A stretch of 28,798 nucleotides of DNA from DASRDS01 sp035652495 (GTDB lineage Bacteria; Gemmatimonadota; Gemmatimonadetes; Gemmatimonadales; Gemmatimonadaceae), in assembly GCA_035652495.1 (NCBI GenBank), contig DASRDS010000285.1, forward strand, positions 1-28,798, given 5' to 3'. How positions within the stretch are numbered: the stretch's first letter is position 1; every line of letters begins with the position of its first letter. Under the pieces are notes generated by a model. It was not told the DNA's origin. It did not search any database and worked only from the letters and a program-made list of their open reading frames with translations. A program made the position numbers and the translations under genes. Positions 7,909 through 16,689 of the stretch are shown piece after piece.

Positions 7909-10721
7909 TAAAGCTCGTGACTCCCCTTGCGTTGGCAGCGATCCTCGCCACGGCGCTGGATCCCGCGCCGGCTCACGATCCGGCGCTGATCATCGGGACG
8001 CTCCCGAACGGCTTGCATTATTACCTGCGGGCCAACCCCATGCCGGCTCATCGGGCGGAGCTGCGGCTGGTCGTGAACGCGGGCAGTGTGCTGGAAGATC
8101 CGGATCAGCGGGGGTTCGCACATTTTCTCGAGCACATGGCGTTCAACGGAACTACACGATTCCCGGGGCACTCGCTACTCGACTTCGTCGAGATGAGCGG
8201 CATGCAGTTCGGCGCCGATCTCAATGCGTATACGACGCAGGACGAGACCGTCTATATGCTCACGCTGCCGACGGACGATGGGACGAGTCTCAATCGAGGG
8301 CTCGATGTCCTGCAGGACTGGGCCGGCGGCGGCATCACGATCGATTCGGCGGCGGTGGCGGCGGAACGCGGCGTCATCATGGGCGAGTGGCGCATGCGCT
8401 TGCTCGATACGGCGAGCCAGATCGAGCAGGCCCATGACGATACGGTTTTCTTCCACGATGGACATTACATCGATCGAAAGCCGATCGGCGATACGGGCTT
8501 GATTCAGACCGCGCGACCAGGACCCATTCGGCGATTTTACAAGGACTGGTATCGGCCGGATCTTATGACGGTGGTGCTCGTCGGCGATTTCGATCCGGTC
8601 ACGATGGAGCGCCAGATCACATCCCGCTTCGGGACGATTGCGAACCCGGATCATCCTCGGCCACGCGATGTGCCAACCGTCCCGGTCAGCAACGCCTGGA
8701 CGATCGACGTCTTCAGCGGGACGGTGCTGCCCGGCGCGTATCTCTTGTGGCCGCAGCCGGCCGAGCCGAAGGACGCGGGTGTCGCCATGAGTCAGCGCCT
8801 GATCGAGGATTTGCTGGCCGAGACACTCAACCAACGCTTGCTGCAGATCCGGTCACATTCATCGCGGCCGTACATCACGGCGGAGCTGGTGGAAGGAAGG
8901 GTGGCCCGCCCCGTGGCGTTTCATGGGGTCGAAATTATCGACTGGCCCGACAGCTTGGAGCGCGGCATCGGTTGCGTGATGACGGAGCTCGAGCGGATGG
9001 CGCAGCATGGCGTACCGGCGGCGACGCTAGCGCACCAGAAGGCGGTCGTGCTCGAGCAGTTGGAGCACGCGGTCCGAGGCGAAGCGGGACAGTCATCCAG
9101 AGCGTACGCTGATGCCTATGTCCAACGGGCGTTGACCGGCGAGGGATCGCTGTTGAGTGCCAGGCAGGAGCTCGATCTCGCCCGAAAGATCCTGCCGACG
9201 ATCTCGCCGGATGTGATGGCGAAGGCCGCGCAGTCGTGGCGTAATCCCGTGGGCGCCCGCGTGCTGGTCAACGTGCCTGCCTTCGCGCACGTTCGGGTGC
9301 CCACGCGCGAGAGCATCCAGGGTCTCATCGACTCGATCCAGCGATCGTCGGTGCCGGCAGATACCGCTGGTGTCGCGAGTACCAGCCCATTGCTGGCCAA
9401 GCTGCCGTCTCCCGGCAAGATCGTCGCGGAGCGTTATGACACGTTGGCGAGGATCACCGAGTGGACGCTCTCGAACGGAGCGAAGGTCATCGTCAAACCG
9501 TCTCGCAATGACCCGGATGAAGTCCAGCTTCGTGCCTGGGGAGTTGGCGGGTTCGCGATGACGCCGGACTCGCTCTTCTTTACGCCCGGGCGGCTGGTCG
9601 CGAAGGTCATGACCGATGTCGGCGGACTCGGGGCCACGAGTCACGATGCCTTATCGAAGCGGATGGCCGCGAACGGTGTCGATCCCATACGGGTCGACAT
9701 CGGGTATGCGGATCAGTCGATTCAGCTGGGTGGTCCTCCGCGGGATCTGGAGACGGTGTTTCAGCTGATGTATCTCCAGTTCGCGGCGCCCATGTTGGAC
9801 ACCGCGACGCTGGTTGGCTGGCAGAGTCTCGCCAAGTACGAGGGCCCGTCTTTCTCGATCGACAACATGCTGAGTCTCATGTTGGCGATGGGTGAGAAGC
9901 GCATGTTGCCGTTGACGAACGGGGTGGCCGAGCTGGCGACGGTCGACCAGCTCATGGCGGTGTATCGGAACCGATTCGGGAACGCGGCCAACTTTACGTT
10001 CACGCTCGTGGGCGCCGCCAGCGTCGCTCAGGTGCGGCCGTTGGTCGAGCGATACCTGGCCAGTCTCCCGTCCGCGGGTCGTCGTGATAGCGTCAAAGGA
10101 CTCGACATCCCATCGTATCACAAGACGAGGCAGACGTCAAAGACGATGCCCACGCCGCGGGCGCTCAGCCTGCTCGTCTTTGATGATACGCTGTCCGCGG
10201 ACTCGTCGACGTTTCTCCTGCAGCGCGAGCGTCTGGCCGCGCTCACGAACGTATTGCAGGACCGGGTGCGCGTTCGTCTCCGGCAGGAGCTCGGTGGCAC
10301 CTACAGCCCTATCGTCTCGAGCCTGACGTATCCACTCCCTCGCGAGCGTTATCGCGTCGAGATCCTGTTCGACGCCGAACCGAAGCGCCTGCGCAGCCTG
10401 AATCGCGAGCTCGAGACGCTCCTCGACTCGGTTCGCTCGCACGAAGTATCTGCCGCCGAGGCGGCTCGTGCATCGGCGATGTTGCATCGGCGACTCGAGA
10501 CGCACCTTCAGGACAACGAGTATTGGCTGACGACGATCGGTGCCTATGCTCGCTTAGGGATACCGTTGGATAAGATCATCAACCCGTATCCCGAGGCACA
10601 GGTCAGTCCGGCCGAGCTCTTGGCCGCGGCCAAGCGATTCATACCGGACGATCGATTTCTGCATCTCATGGCGTTGCCGGCGGACACGATCAGGTACGCG
10701 CCGCTGGATACGATCGAGTGA
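7905..10721 (+). CDS. Periplasmic M16 (insulinase/PqqL-like) zinc protease, two-domain
   Basis: The 938 residues begin with a cleavable signal peptide (hydrophobic to about residue 19, A-P-A near 23), so the enzyme should be periplasmic. The M16 zinc site is complete: inverted motif H73-F-L-E76-H77 (zinc ligands H73 and H77, catalytic E76), and the third ligand E154 lies 77 residues further in 'AAERGVIMGEW'. The C-terminal half (about 515-938) is the inactive second M16 unit and carries the substrate-gripping segment 'RVRLRQELGGTYSP' followed by 'RYRVEILFD'. Length and layout match E. coli PqqL and Pectobacterium FusC, which work with a TonB-dependent receptor. It is the last gene of the operon that starts with SusC/SusD, so it probably digests imported peptides or proteins. 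The 3' end overlaps the convergent P450 gene by 32 bases. Confidence 0.92.
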   Translation: MIKLVTPLALAAILATALDPAPAHDPALIIGTLPNGLHYYLRANPMPAHRAELRLVVNAGSVLEDPDQRGFAHFLEHMAFNGTTRFPGHSLLDFVEMSGMQFGADLNAYTTQDETVYMLTLPTDDGTSLNRGLDVLQDWAGGGITIDSAAVAAERGVIMGEWRMRLLDTASQIEQAHDDTVFFHDGHYIDRKPIGDTGLIQTARPGPIRRFYKDWYRPDLMTVVLVGDFDPVTMERQITSRFGTIANPDHPRPRDVPTVPVSNAWTIDVFSGTVLPGAYLLWPQPAEPKDAGVAMSQRLIEDLLAETLNQRLLQIRSHSSRPYITAELVEGRVARPVAFHGVEIIDWPDSLERGIGCVMTELERMAQHGVPAATLAHQKAVVLEQLEHAVRGEAGQSSRAYADAYVQRALTGEGSLLSARQELDLARKILPTISPDVMAKAAQSWRNPVGARVLVNVPAFAHVRVPTRESIQGLIDSIQRSSVPADTAGVASTSPLLAKLPSPGKIVAERYDTLARITEWTLSNGAKVIVKPSRNDPDEVQLRAWGVGGFAMTPDSLFFTPGRLVAKVMTDVGGLGATSHDALSKRMAANGVDPIRVDIGYADQSIQLGGPPRDLETVFQLMYLQFAAPMLDTATLVGWQSLAKYEGPSFSIDNMLSLMLAMGEKRMLPLTNGVAELATVDQLMAVYRNRFGNAANFTFTLVGAASVAQVRPLVERYLASLPSAGRRDSVKGLDIPSYHKTRQTSKTMPTPRALSLLVFDDTLSADSSTFLLQRERLAALTNVLQDRVRVRLRQELGGTYSPIVSSLTYPLPRERYRVEILFDAEPKRLRSLNRELETLLDSVRSHEVSAAEAARASAMLHRRLETHLQDNEYWLTTIGAYARLGIPLDKIINPYPEAQVSPAELLAAAKRFIPDDRFLHLMALPADTIRYAPLDTIE

Positions 10722-12048
10722 TCGATTCCAGACGCATGCGCATGCCGTATCTCGGGCGCAAGGTGATCATCGGCTCGGGCACGACCTCGTGGGTCGGATC
10801 GTGCGACATCTGCCATCGCTGAGCGAGCGTCGCCAAAATCAGTATCCCTTCCATCCACGCGAACGACTCACCGACACAGGCGCGCGTGCCCGCGCCGAAC
10901 GGGAAATACGCGAACTTCGGCCGAATCGCGCTCGTGAGCCATCGGCTGGGATCGAACCGTTCGGGATCGCTCCACCATCGTGGGTCACGGTGCGCGAGGT
11001 ATTGACTGACCAAGACGAGCGTGCCGGCGCGTACGGTATATCCGCCGATCTCGACATCCTCAATCGCGCGGCGCTCGAGGATCCACGCGGGTGGATAGAG
11101 ACGCATGGACTCAGCCAGGACGGCCCGCGTGTAGACCAACAGTTCGACATCGGCCACGGTCGGCGTCCGGCCGCCTAAGACCGCATCGAGCTCGTGGTGC
11201 AGCCTGCCCGCGACGACGGGATGCTGAGAGAGCAGGTACCACGTCCACGAAAGCGCGACCGCGGTGGTTTCGTGGCCGGCGGCGATGAGCGTAATGATCT
11301 CATCCCGGATCTGCTCGTCCGTCAGTGCGCTACCATCGGCATCGCGCGCGGCCAGGAGCATCGATGGCAGGTCGCGCCGATCCCCGCCCTCACCGCGGCG
11401 CAGCTCGGCCACCATGTCATAGACGATCTTATCGAGTCGTTCCCGTGCCCGACGAAGGCGCCGCACGAAGGGCAGTGGCAGTTGCTCCAGGATCGCCCCA
11501 AATGGCAGCACGGTGTACTGGAACATCTGCAATGAGAGCGAGACCGCTTCGCCGATTTCCGTCACCGTTTCGGCGTCGAGCTCAGTGGCGAACAGGGTCT
11601 TGCACACGATGGCTAGGGTGAGGCGCATCATGGCGTCGTGCACATCTCGGACGTCGCCGTCACGCCACTCGGCATCGGCCCGCGCGGCGAAGTCGGCCAT
11701 CACGGCGGCATAGCGGGCGACCTGCTCGCGATGGAACGCGGGCTGGACGAGGCGGCGTTGGCGCAAGTGATAGGCGCCGTCGCTGGTCAACAAGCCTTCG
11801 CCCAGCATGAGCTTCGATCGCTCCAGAGCCCGTCCTTTTCTGAAGGAGCGCTGCTCGGAGACGAGGATCCGCTGGATGTCATCGGGGTGGCTCGCCAGCA
11901 CTAATCGTTGCGGCCCGATCGCGATTTCTGAGACGTCGCCGCAGCTCGCCATGGACCGGAGGAGCGCCAGCGGATTGCGGGCTAAGGTGACGAGATAGTG
12001 GCCTGGGTAACAGCGCCGGGGGCGGGGAGGTGAGGCGAGGAGGGGCAT
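10690..12048 (-). CDS. Cytochrome P450 monooxygenase
   Basis: This 452-residue protein starts at ATG 12048 (MPLLASPPRP). The open frame extends 21 codons further upstream, but that part does not resemble a P450. All core motifs are visible: I-helix oxygen-binding AGHETT, K-helix ExxR in ESMRLYPP, a PERF-type motif ('PERFDPSRW') and the heme loop FGAGTRACVG, with the axial Cys encoded at 10876-10878. The N-terminal 'GEGLLTSDGAYHLRQRRLVQPAF' is typical of soluble bacterial P450s acting on fatty acids or terpenoids. There is no membrane anchor and no fused reductase or ferredoxin, so redox partners must come from elsewhere. The gene lies 90 bases downstream of the DHFR-like reductase on the same strand and may be co-transcribed with it. 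Substrate unknown. Confidence 0.93.
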   Translation of the reverse strand: MPLLASPPRPRRCYPGHYLVTLARNPLALLRSMASCGDVSEIAIGPQRLVLASHPDDIQRILVSEQRSFRKGRALERSKLMLGEGLLTSDGAYHLRQRRLVQPAFHREQVARYAAVMADFAARADAEWRDGDVRDVHDAMMRLTLAIVCKTLFATELDAETVTEIGEAVSLSLQMFQYTVLPFGAILEQLPLPFVRRLRRARERLDKIVYDMVAELRRGEGGDRRDLPSMLLAARDADGSALTDEQIRDEIITLIAAGHETTAVALSWTWYLLSQHPVVAGRLHHELDAVLGGRTPTVADVELLVYTRAVLAESMRLYPPAWILERRAIEDVEIGGYTVRAGTLVLVSQYLAHRDPRWWSDPERFDPSRWLTSAIRPKFAYFPFGAGTRACVGESFAWMEGILILATLAQRWQMSHDPTHEVVPEPMITLRPRYGMRMRLESITRSYPAART

Positions 12049-12138
12049 GATCTCTGAGCTCGAGTGGCTCCCAGTAAGACACTCGAGCGGCTCGAAGCCC
12101 TCACAACACACACGATCACCTTCGCTTTCGTGGGATCC

Positions 12139-12723
12139 TCAATGAGGAATGCGGTAGCGGATGTGTGTGGCTTCCGGCGTGTCGACTACGCGAACGATTT
12201 CCAACTCGACGCGCGAGGGCAATATCTCGAACAGCCGACGGCCACCGCCGAACAACACCGGAATCTGATGAATCTGGACCTCGTCCAATACTCCGGCCTC
12301 GAGCGCCCGTTGCGCCGTATACGCCCCATGCACCAGCACGTTCCCACCTCCCGCGGCGGCTTTCGCCTGCGCCATCGCGCTCGCGATCCCATCGTTCACA
12401 TAGGTCACCAACGGATACCGTAGGACGGATGGGTCCGGCGGCCGGTGACTGGGAACGAAGATCGGGACGCCGCGATGATTCCAATCGCCTTTCCAGTGGC
12501 CCGCCTGCTCCGCGGTACGCCGACCCGTCAGCACCGCCCCGCTCGCGCTCAGTTCATCGAACAATTCGCCGGCCGGCCCAGATGGCCGGCGGATGTGCCC
12601 ATCCGACAGAAACCACTCGTGCAGCCGGAGGAATCCATCGCCGCCCGGATTGCCCGGCTGATCGTTTGGACCTGCGATGTACCCGTCGAGGGACATCGAC
12701 ATGTAAAGCACGGATGCCGTCAT
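12139..12723 (-). CDS. RibD C-terminal/dihydrofolate reductase-like protein
   Basis: This is a 194-residue protein. ATG 12723 is chosen because AGGAG lies 6-10 bases upstream on the minus strand (12729-12733); the frame stays open further upstream without a good start. The N-terminus 'LYMSMSLDGYIAGPND' is the classic first strand and helix of the RibD_C/DHFR-like family, followed by 'GAVLTGRRTAEQAGHW', 'NVLVHGAYTAQRALEAGVLDEVQIHQIPVLFGGGRRLFE' and a C-terminal strand. Such proteins bind NADPH; most are general reductases of unknown substrate rather than folate or riboflavin enzymes. It has no signal peptide and should be cytoplasmic. It is the first gene of a probable two-gene unit with the P450. 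Confidence 0.85.
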   Translation of the reverse strand: MTASVLYMSMSLDGYIAGPNDQPGNPGGDGFLRLHEWFLSDGHIRRPSGPAGELFDELSASGAVLTGRRTAEQAGHWKGDWNHRGVPIFVPSHRPPDPSVLRYPLVTYVNDGIASAMAQAKAAAGGGNVLVHGAYTAQRALEAGVLDEVQIHQIPVLFGGGRRLFEILPSRVELEIVRVVDTPEATHIRYRIPH

Positions 12724-12827
12724 TTCGACTCCTGTGATCTCGCCCAATCCAAAGAGACGGTCGGCAGACGGGTGGGCGACGCCGGGCCGATATGGTGGGC
12801 CCCCATACTCACTCGGAGCACCGACCA

Positions 12828-13382
12828 ATGACTCTCACGACTATGTGGACCCACGGAAACTCACTCGTGGTCGAGGATCCTGGCCAGTACGAGTACATCA
12901 GGCATCGCGGTTGGGGCACCTTGCTCAAATTCAACTCAGCCACGAGCTCGGCCGACGACCTCCGGGTGTGCCATATTCCGATTCCCACGCCGCGCACCGT
13001 CGACGGCGCCTCGCCCGTCATTTCGAAGATCACGCTGCTGTTTCAGACCGATGCTGACCAGCCTGGTGCCGAGCCCAGCGGGGGCGTTCACGGCGTCGTG
13101 CAAATCGAGAAGCTCGATGTGTGGGACGGAAGCGACCTGGTGACCACTATTCCAGGTGACTACTGGCGCGGATCGCATCTCTCGCCGGATAAGCTCAATC
13201 AGCTGGATGTGCCGCCGACCGAAGTTGAGAGCGGCATCGGCGTGTCCCTGTTCTGCAGCGTCGATGGCGAATTTGACTCCTCTGAGTGGTTCCTCATCGT
13301 CGCGGGCGTTGGCGCGGATTTCGTGTACCCGAATCCCACACTGACCCGTCGCGAGCTCGAGGCCAAGCGCGTCGGGCGTTGA
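12828..13382 (+). CDS. Uncharacterised protein (DUF6623-like)
   Basis: The product has 184 residues. ATG 12828 is used because CGGAG is centred about 10 bases upstream; an ATG 12 codons earlier lies in non-coding-looking sequence. There is no signal peptide or membrane segment. The N-terminal 'MWTHGNSLVVEDP' and 'HRGWGTLLKF' resemble a family of small bacterial proteins of unknown function that begin with MW-HGN and a G-WGT motif. The body looks like a beta-sandwich, with alternating strands and Asp-rich turns. It stands alone, divergent from the DHFR-like gene and convergent with the DUF2911 gene (one base between stops). The family assignment is from memory of the motif and is uncertain. 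Confidence 0.65.
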   Translation: MTLTTMWTHGNSLVVEDPGQYEYIRHRGWGTLLKFNSATSSADDLRVCHIPIPTPRTVDGASPVISKITLLFQTDADQPGAEPSGGVHGVVQIEKLDVWDGSDLVTTIPGDYWRGSHLSPDKLNQLDVPPTEVESGIGVSLFCSVDGEFDSSEWFLIVAGVGADFVYPNPTLTRRELEAKRVGR

Positions 13383-13383
13383 T

Positions 13384-14571
13384 TCAGCGGACCTCGATTG
13401 GCGCGGTCCAGCGAAACGGGCCCCAGGCCATCGCGAGTGTGCCGTGGGAGGCGTTGGCCGGGGCGATGGTGATCGTGAATTGTTCGACGGGCGTCGAGAG
13501 CGTCTCACTCTTCATCGGTGTCACGCCGAGATCATGTGTGCTGTCGTAGTCCGTGCCCCATTGTCCGGTCTGTTTGTTGACGATCAAGTCGGCGCCATGC
13601 GTGCGTGGCACGGTCCACAACGTGTACATCCCGGCGGGGACGCGGAGGCCGGCCAGGACGATCGGGGTCGAGGTGGTGAATTGCGTGGCGGCGTTGGCGC
13701 CGGTGCGCCAGACATAGTCAAAGGGAATGATATTGCCGAGTAGGACGCGGCCGCGGGCGAGGGGGCGGCCGTAATCGACGGTGAGGGTCGTTTGGCCGAT
13801 GGTCGCGCGCACGGTGTCGCGCACACTGAGCTGTCTCACTCCCGTCTTTGCTTCAGTCGCTTCGAATCGCTCGGCGACGGCGTGAACGTCGAGAGGGGTG
13901 GTGACCCGGTTCACTTCCATTTTGTATGTCGACCGAGCGCCCGAGTAGGTGAGCATATGATCGGCCGAGTCGAAGGTGGCCTCGCCGACTCCGGCCAGCC
14001 AATCGTGTACGATGTCGGCCTTGCCGCCGGGTAGGACGCGTACGACGCCGTGCCCCAAGGGGAACTGGTCGAACTCCCGGTCAATGTAGAATTGCCGCAT
14101 CGGTTCCGTATCTCCGGCGGGCTTCGAGGCGGCGGCGCGTTTCAGCGCATTCGCGAAGTAGAGCTCATACAGGCTGTACATCTGTGGGAGATGTCCCTCC
14201 ACCGTGCCGCCTTGTGTGGCGAATGTACGCCGGATCGTACCCGTGCTATCCGTTTTTACGATATGGACCGAGTCTGCCGTGACATCCACCGCCACCTGGC
14301 GTTGGCGTTCGGTCGACGGTTCGCTCGGTGTGCGGATCTGCATCGTGAGATGTCGAATGCTGCCATCGGACGCGAGCTCGATTTCGGTATGCCGTTCGCG
14401 GACGCGCGGGAACCGATCGACTTCGTCGCTCGTTTCGATGTTGCAATGGCGTGTCACGCTCTCGACTGAGATGGTGTCGTCGCCGAGGCGGGCGACGAAG
14501 CCGTAGTGCTCAGCGGGGGCCGTGGGTTGGCAGCCGAGAGCGATCAAGGGCAGCATGAGCCATCGTGGCAT
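13384..14571 (-). CDS. DUF2911 lipoprotein
   Basis: ATG 14571 gives a 395-residue lipoprotein with lipobox IALGC (Cys14). An in-frame GTG five codons upstream (14586) is the alternative; neither has a strong ribosome site. The N-terminal 240 residues form an unrecognised exported domain rich in beta strands. The last 140 residues match the DUF2911 pattern: 'VDYGRPLARGRVLLGNIIPF', 'WRTGANAATQFTTS', 'VPAGMYTLWTVP', 'VNKQTGQWGTDYD'. The function of this domain is not known; it is frequent as an exported protein in Bacteroidota and Gemmatimonadota. The gene is divergent from the PD40 pair and separated from it by 150 bases. Confidence 0.85.
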   Translation of the reverse strand: MPRWLMLPLIALGCQPTAPAEHYGFVARLGDDTISVESVTRHCNIETSDEVDRFPRVRERHTEIELASDGSIRHLTMQIRTPSEPSTERQRQVAVDVTADSVHIVKTDSTGTIRRTFATQGGTVEGHLPQMYSLYELYFANALKRAAASKPAGDTEPMRQFYIDREFDQFPLGHGVVRVLPGGKADIVHDWLAGVGEATFDSADHMLTYSGARSTYKMEVNRVTTPLDVHAVAERFEATEAKTGVRQLSVRDTVRATIGQTTLTVDYGRPLARGRVLLGNIIPFDYVWRTGANAATQFTTSTPIVLAGLRVPAGMYTLWTVPRTHGADLIVNKQTGQWGTDYDSTHDLGVTPMKSETLSTPVEQFTITIAPANASHGTLAMAWGPFRWTAPIEVR

Positions 14572-14721
14572 GCTGTAGGATACCACCTGGCGACGGCCAG
14601 GGATTGGAGGAATGGGACGTCGTTATCTTGCCAAGCGCTTGACCATGATTTGACGCGCATCGCACCGCCCCCAAAGGAGTGGTGGTTGCGTCCGCGCGCG
14701 ACACGTGCGACTATCGGGGCC

Positions 14722-15666
14722 ATGGTGAAGCGCGCTATGCTGGTCTGGCTTTCCGGTGCGCTGTGCGCGACGCGTGGGACGTTGTCCGCGCAGCCCGTGC
14801 TCTTCGCGCCTGGTGTGGTCTCGACGCCGGATTACGAGCGCAGCGCTGCGTTCACGCCGGACGGCGATACGGTGTATTTCGTGAAGCGGTCGGCCGAACC
14901 ATACTACTCCGTGATCTGCGTCAGTGCGCGCGTGCACGGTCGCTGGACAACGCCGCGGGTGGCCGTGTTCTCGGGGCGCTACAACGATAGTGATCCCGCG
15001 GTGTCGCGTGATGGACGCGCATTGGTGTTCATGTCGACGCGCGGTGGTGCACCGCACTTGTGGATCGTGCATCGCGCCGCCGGTGGCGGGTGGACGGCGC
15101 CTGAGGCGCTTCCGAGTCCCGTGAACTCGGATGGGGCGGAGATGACACCGGCGTTTGGGCCGGACGGGAGCCTGTATTTCGCGTCGACCAGGCCGGGTGG
15201 CGCGGGCAGCTTCGATCTCTATGTCGCGCATCGCGACGGTCATGGATGGACGACGCCGGCCTCACTCGGTGCGCCGAACTCGTCCGGGTTCGAGATCGGG
15301 CCGGCGGTCTCCCCGGACGGAACGTTGCTCGTCTTCATGTCGGCCGGGCGCGAGGATGAGATGGTGGGTCCGGGGACGAGTTATTCCCGTGGCGATCTCT
15401 ACGCGAGCCGGAAGGTCGGAGATGCCTGGGGTCCGCCAGTGCATCTGCCCGTGCCGATGAACAGCGCGGCGGCCGAGTGCTGTCCGAGTTTCTCGCCGGA
15501 CGGTGAGACGATGTACTTCACCAGTGAGCGGGGCTTCGCGATGGATACGCCCGAGCGGCCGTTCACCTGGCCGGCCATGGAGACGGGGCTGCGATCCGTG
15601 TTGAACGGGTTGGGAAATATCTACGCGATTCCAACGCGTCAGGTTCGCGAGGCGGCTACGCGATGA
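14722..15666 (+). CDS. Exported PD40 beta-propeller protein (first of a tandem pair)
   Basis: These 314 residues start at ATG 14722, which yields a signal peptide ending near LSAQ (residues 1-24); the frame is open further upstream but without signal-like sequence. Repeated blades carry the PD40/TolB-like signature: 'FTPDGDTVYFVKR', 'VSRDGRALVFMSTRGG', 'FGPDGSLYFASTRPGG', 'VSPDGTLLVFMSAGRE', 'FSPDGETMYFTSERGF'. That gives at least five blades, probably closing as a six-bladed propeller. Such proteins are periplasmic or surface-exposed and usually bind other proteins or sugars. The paralogous next gene overlaps by ATGA. The shared C-terminal ending 'SVLNGLGNIY' in both points to recent duplication. 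Confidence 0.85.
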   Translation: MVKRAMLVWLSGALCATRGTLSAQPVLFAPGVVSTPDYERSAAFTPDGDTVYFVKRSAEPYYSVICVSARVHGRWTTPRVAVFSGRYNDSDPAVSRDGRALVFMSTRGGAPHLWIVHRAAGGGWTAPEALPSPVNSDGAEMTPAFGPDGSLYFASTRPGGAGSFDLYVAHRDGHGWTTPASLGAPNSSGFEIGPAVSPDGTLLVFMSAGREDEMVGPGTSYSRGDLYASRKVGDAWGPPVHLPVPMNSAAAECCPSFSPDGETMYFTSERGFAMDTPERPFTWPAMETGLRSVLNGLGNIYAIPTRQVREAATR

Positions 15667-16577
15667 TCGCCATGGTGCTGGTGGCGGCGTTGGCCGGTTC
15701 GCCCGACAGTCTGGTGCGGCCCGAGATGGTCGGGCCCGGCGTGATCTCGACGGAGTTCAATGAATTCGGCGGGGCGTTGACGCTCGATGGCGATACGATC
15801 TACTTCTCGCGCAGCGTCCCACGCTCATATGCGTACGCGATCCTCCGGTCGCACCGGACCGCGAAGGGGTGGAGTCAACCCGACGTCGCGCCGTTCTCCG
15901 GCCGCTGGCGCGATCACGATCCGATCCTCACCCCGGACGGCCAGCGGATGTACTTTCTGTCCGACCGGCCGATCGACGGTGTGCGGCCGACGACCTATCA
16001 CATCTGGGTGATGCATCGATCCGCCAACGGGTGGAGCGAGCCACAGGTGCTGGGTGCGCCGTTCAACCACTTCGAGTTTCTGTGGTTCATCTCCGAGACG
16101 CGTGATGGCGTCGTGTACTTCAACGTGCAGCCGACTGATGGACCGGCGCGGATCTACGTGACGCGACGGACGGAAACGGGCTACAGCAGCCCGGAGCTCC
16201 TGCCACCCGAGGTCAACATTCCCAATTGGGATGCGCGCGAGCCATACATCGCGCCCGACGACAGTTTCATGGTCTTCGATGCGGGACCAGCCAATGACGT
16301 CGAGGCGTACGATCTCTACGTGAGCGATCATCGCGACGGCCGGTGGACGCCGGCACGCAAGCTGACCGTGCTGAGCACGCCGACTCGGGATTACAGTCCT
16401 CGGATCACGGCCGACGGACGGTGGCTCTACTACACGAGCGAGCATGGGTTCGGCGATACGCCGCGCGATCGGGCGCTGACGTACCCGGAGATCGAGCAGG
16501 CGTTACATAGCGTGCTCAATGGCCTCGGCAACATCTATCGGGTGCCGATTGCCGCCGTGCACGACACTTCAGGTTAG
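15663..16577 (+). CDS. PD40 beta-propeller protein (second of a tandem pair)
   Basis: This 304-residue protein starts at ATG 15663, overlapping the stop of its paralogue (ATGA), so the two are translationally coupled. A short hydrophobic N-terminus (MIAMVLVAALAGSPD) may be a signal peptide, though it has no positive n-region. Propeller repeats are visible: 'LTLDGDTIYFSRS', 'LTPDGQRMYFLSDRP', 'IAPDDSFMVFDAG', 'ITADGRWLYYTSEHGF'. It shares the C-terminal 'SVLNGLGNIY' and the preceding DTP...TYPE/TWPA segment with the upstream protein. It probably folds as a similar propeller. Whether the two form a heteromer is inference from the overlap and paralogy. Confidence 0.83.
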   Translation: MIAMVLVAALAGSPDSLVRPEMVGPGVISTEFNEFGGALTLDGDTIYFSRSVPRSYAYAILRSHRTAKGWSQPDVAPFSGRWRDHDPILTPDGQRMYFLSDRPIDGVRPTTYHIWVMHRSANGWSEPQVLGAPFNHFEFLWFISETRDGVVYFNVQPTDGPARIYVTRRTETGYSSPELLPPEVNIPNWDAREPYIAPDDSFMVFDAGPANDVEAYDLYVSDHRDGRWTPARKLTVLSTPTRDYSPRITADGRWLYYTSEHGFGDTPRDRALTYPEIEQALHSVLNGLGNIYRVPIAAVHDTSG

Positions 16578-16689
16578 CACGTCGAGGATTCGGCCTTTCT
16601 GTTGCCCTATTTCAGCTGATCATCACGGGGCACCGTCGGTTCGTCACGCACTTCGGGCGGAGACGGATACCTGACCGCAATTTGGCGGT

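Noticed and set aside
12792..12806. Imperfect palindrome ATGGTGGGCCCCCAT upstream of the orphan gene
   Set aside because: It is short, with a mismatch, no regulator is encoded adjacent and no promoter hexamers surround it.
14586..14601. CCTGGC-GACG-GCCAGG hairpin between the DUF2911 and PD40 genes
   Set aside because: It has only a 6-bp stem in GC-rich sequence without other promoter or terminator elements, so it is not distinguishable from chance.
16674..16689. ACCGC-AATTTG-GCGGT inverted repeat directly before the AraC ATG, as a translational switch
   Set aside because: A five-pair stem is too weak to claim a function, and the true start codon of the AraC gene is uncertain.
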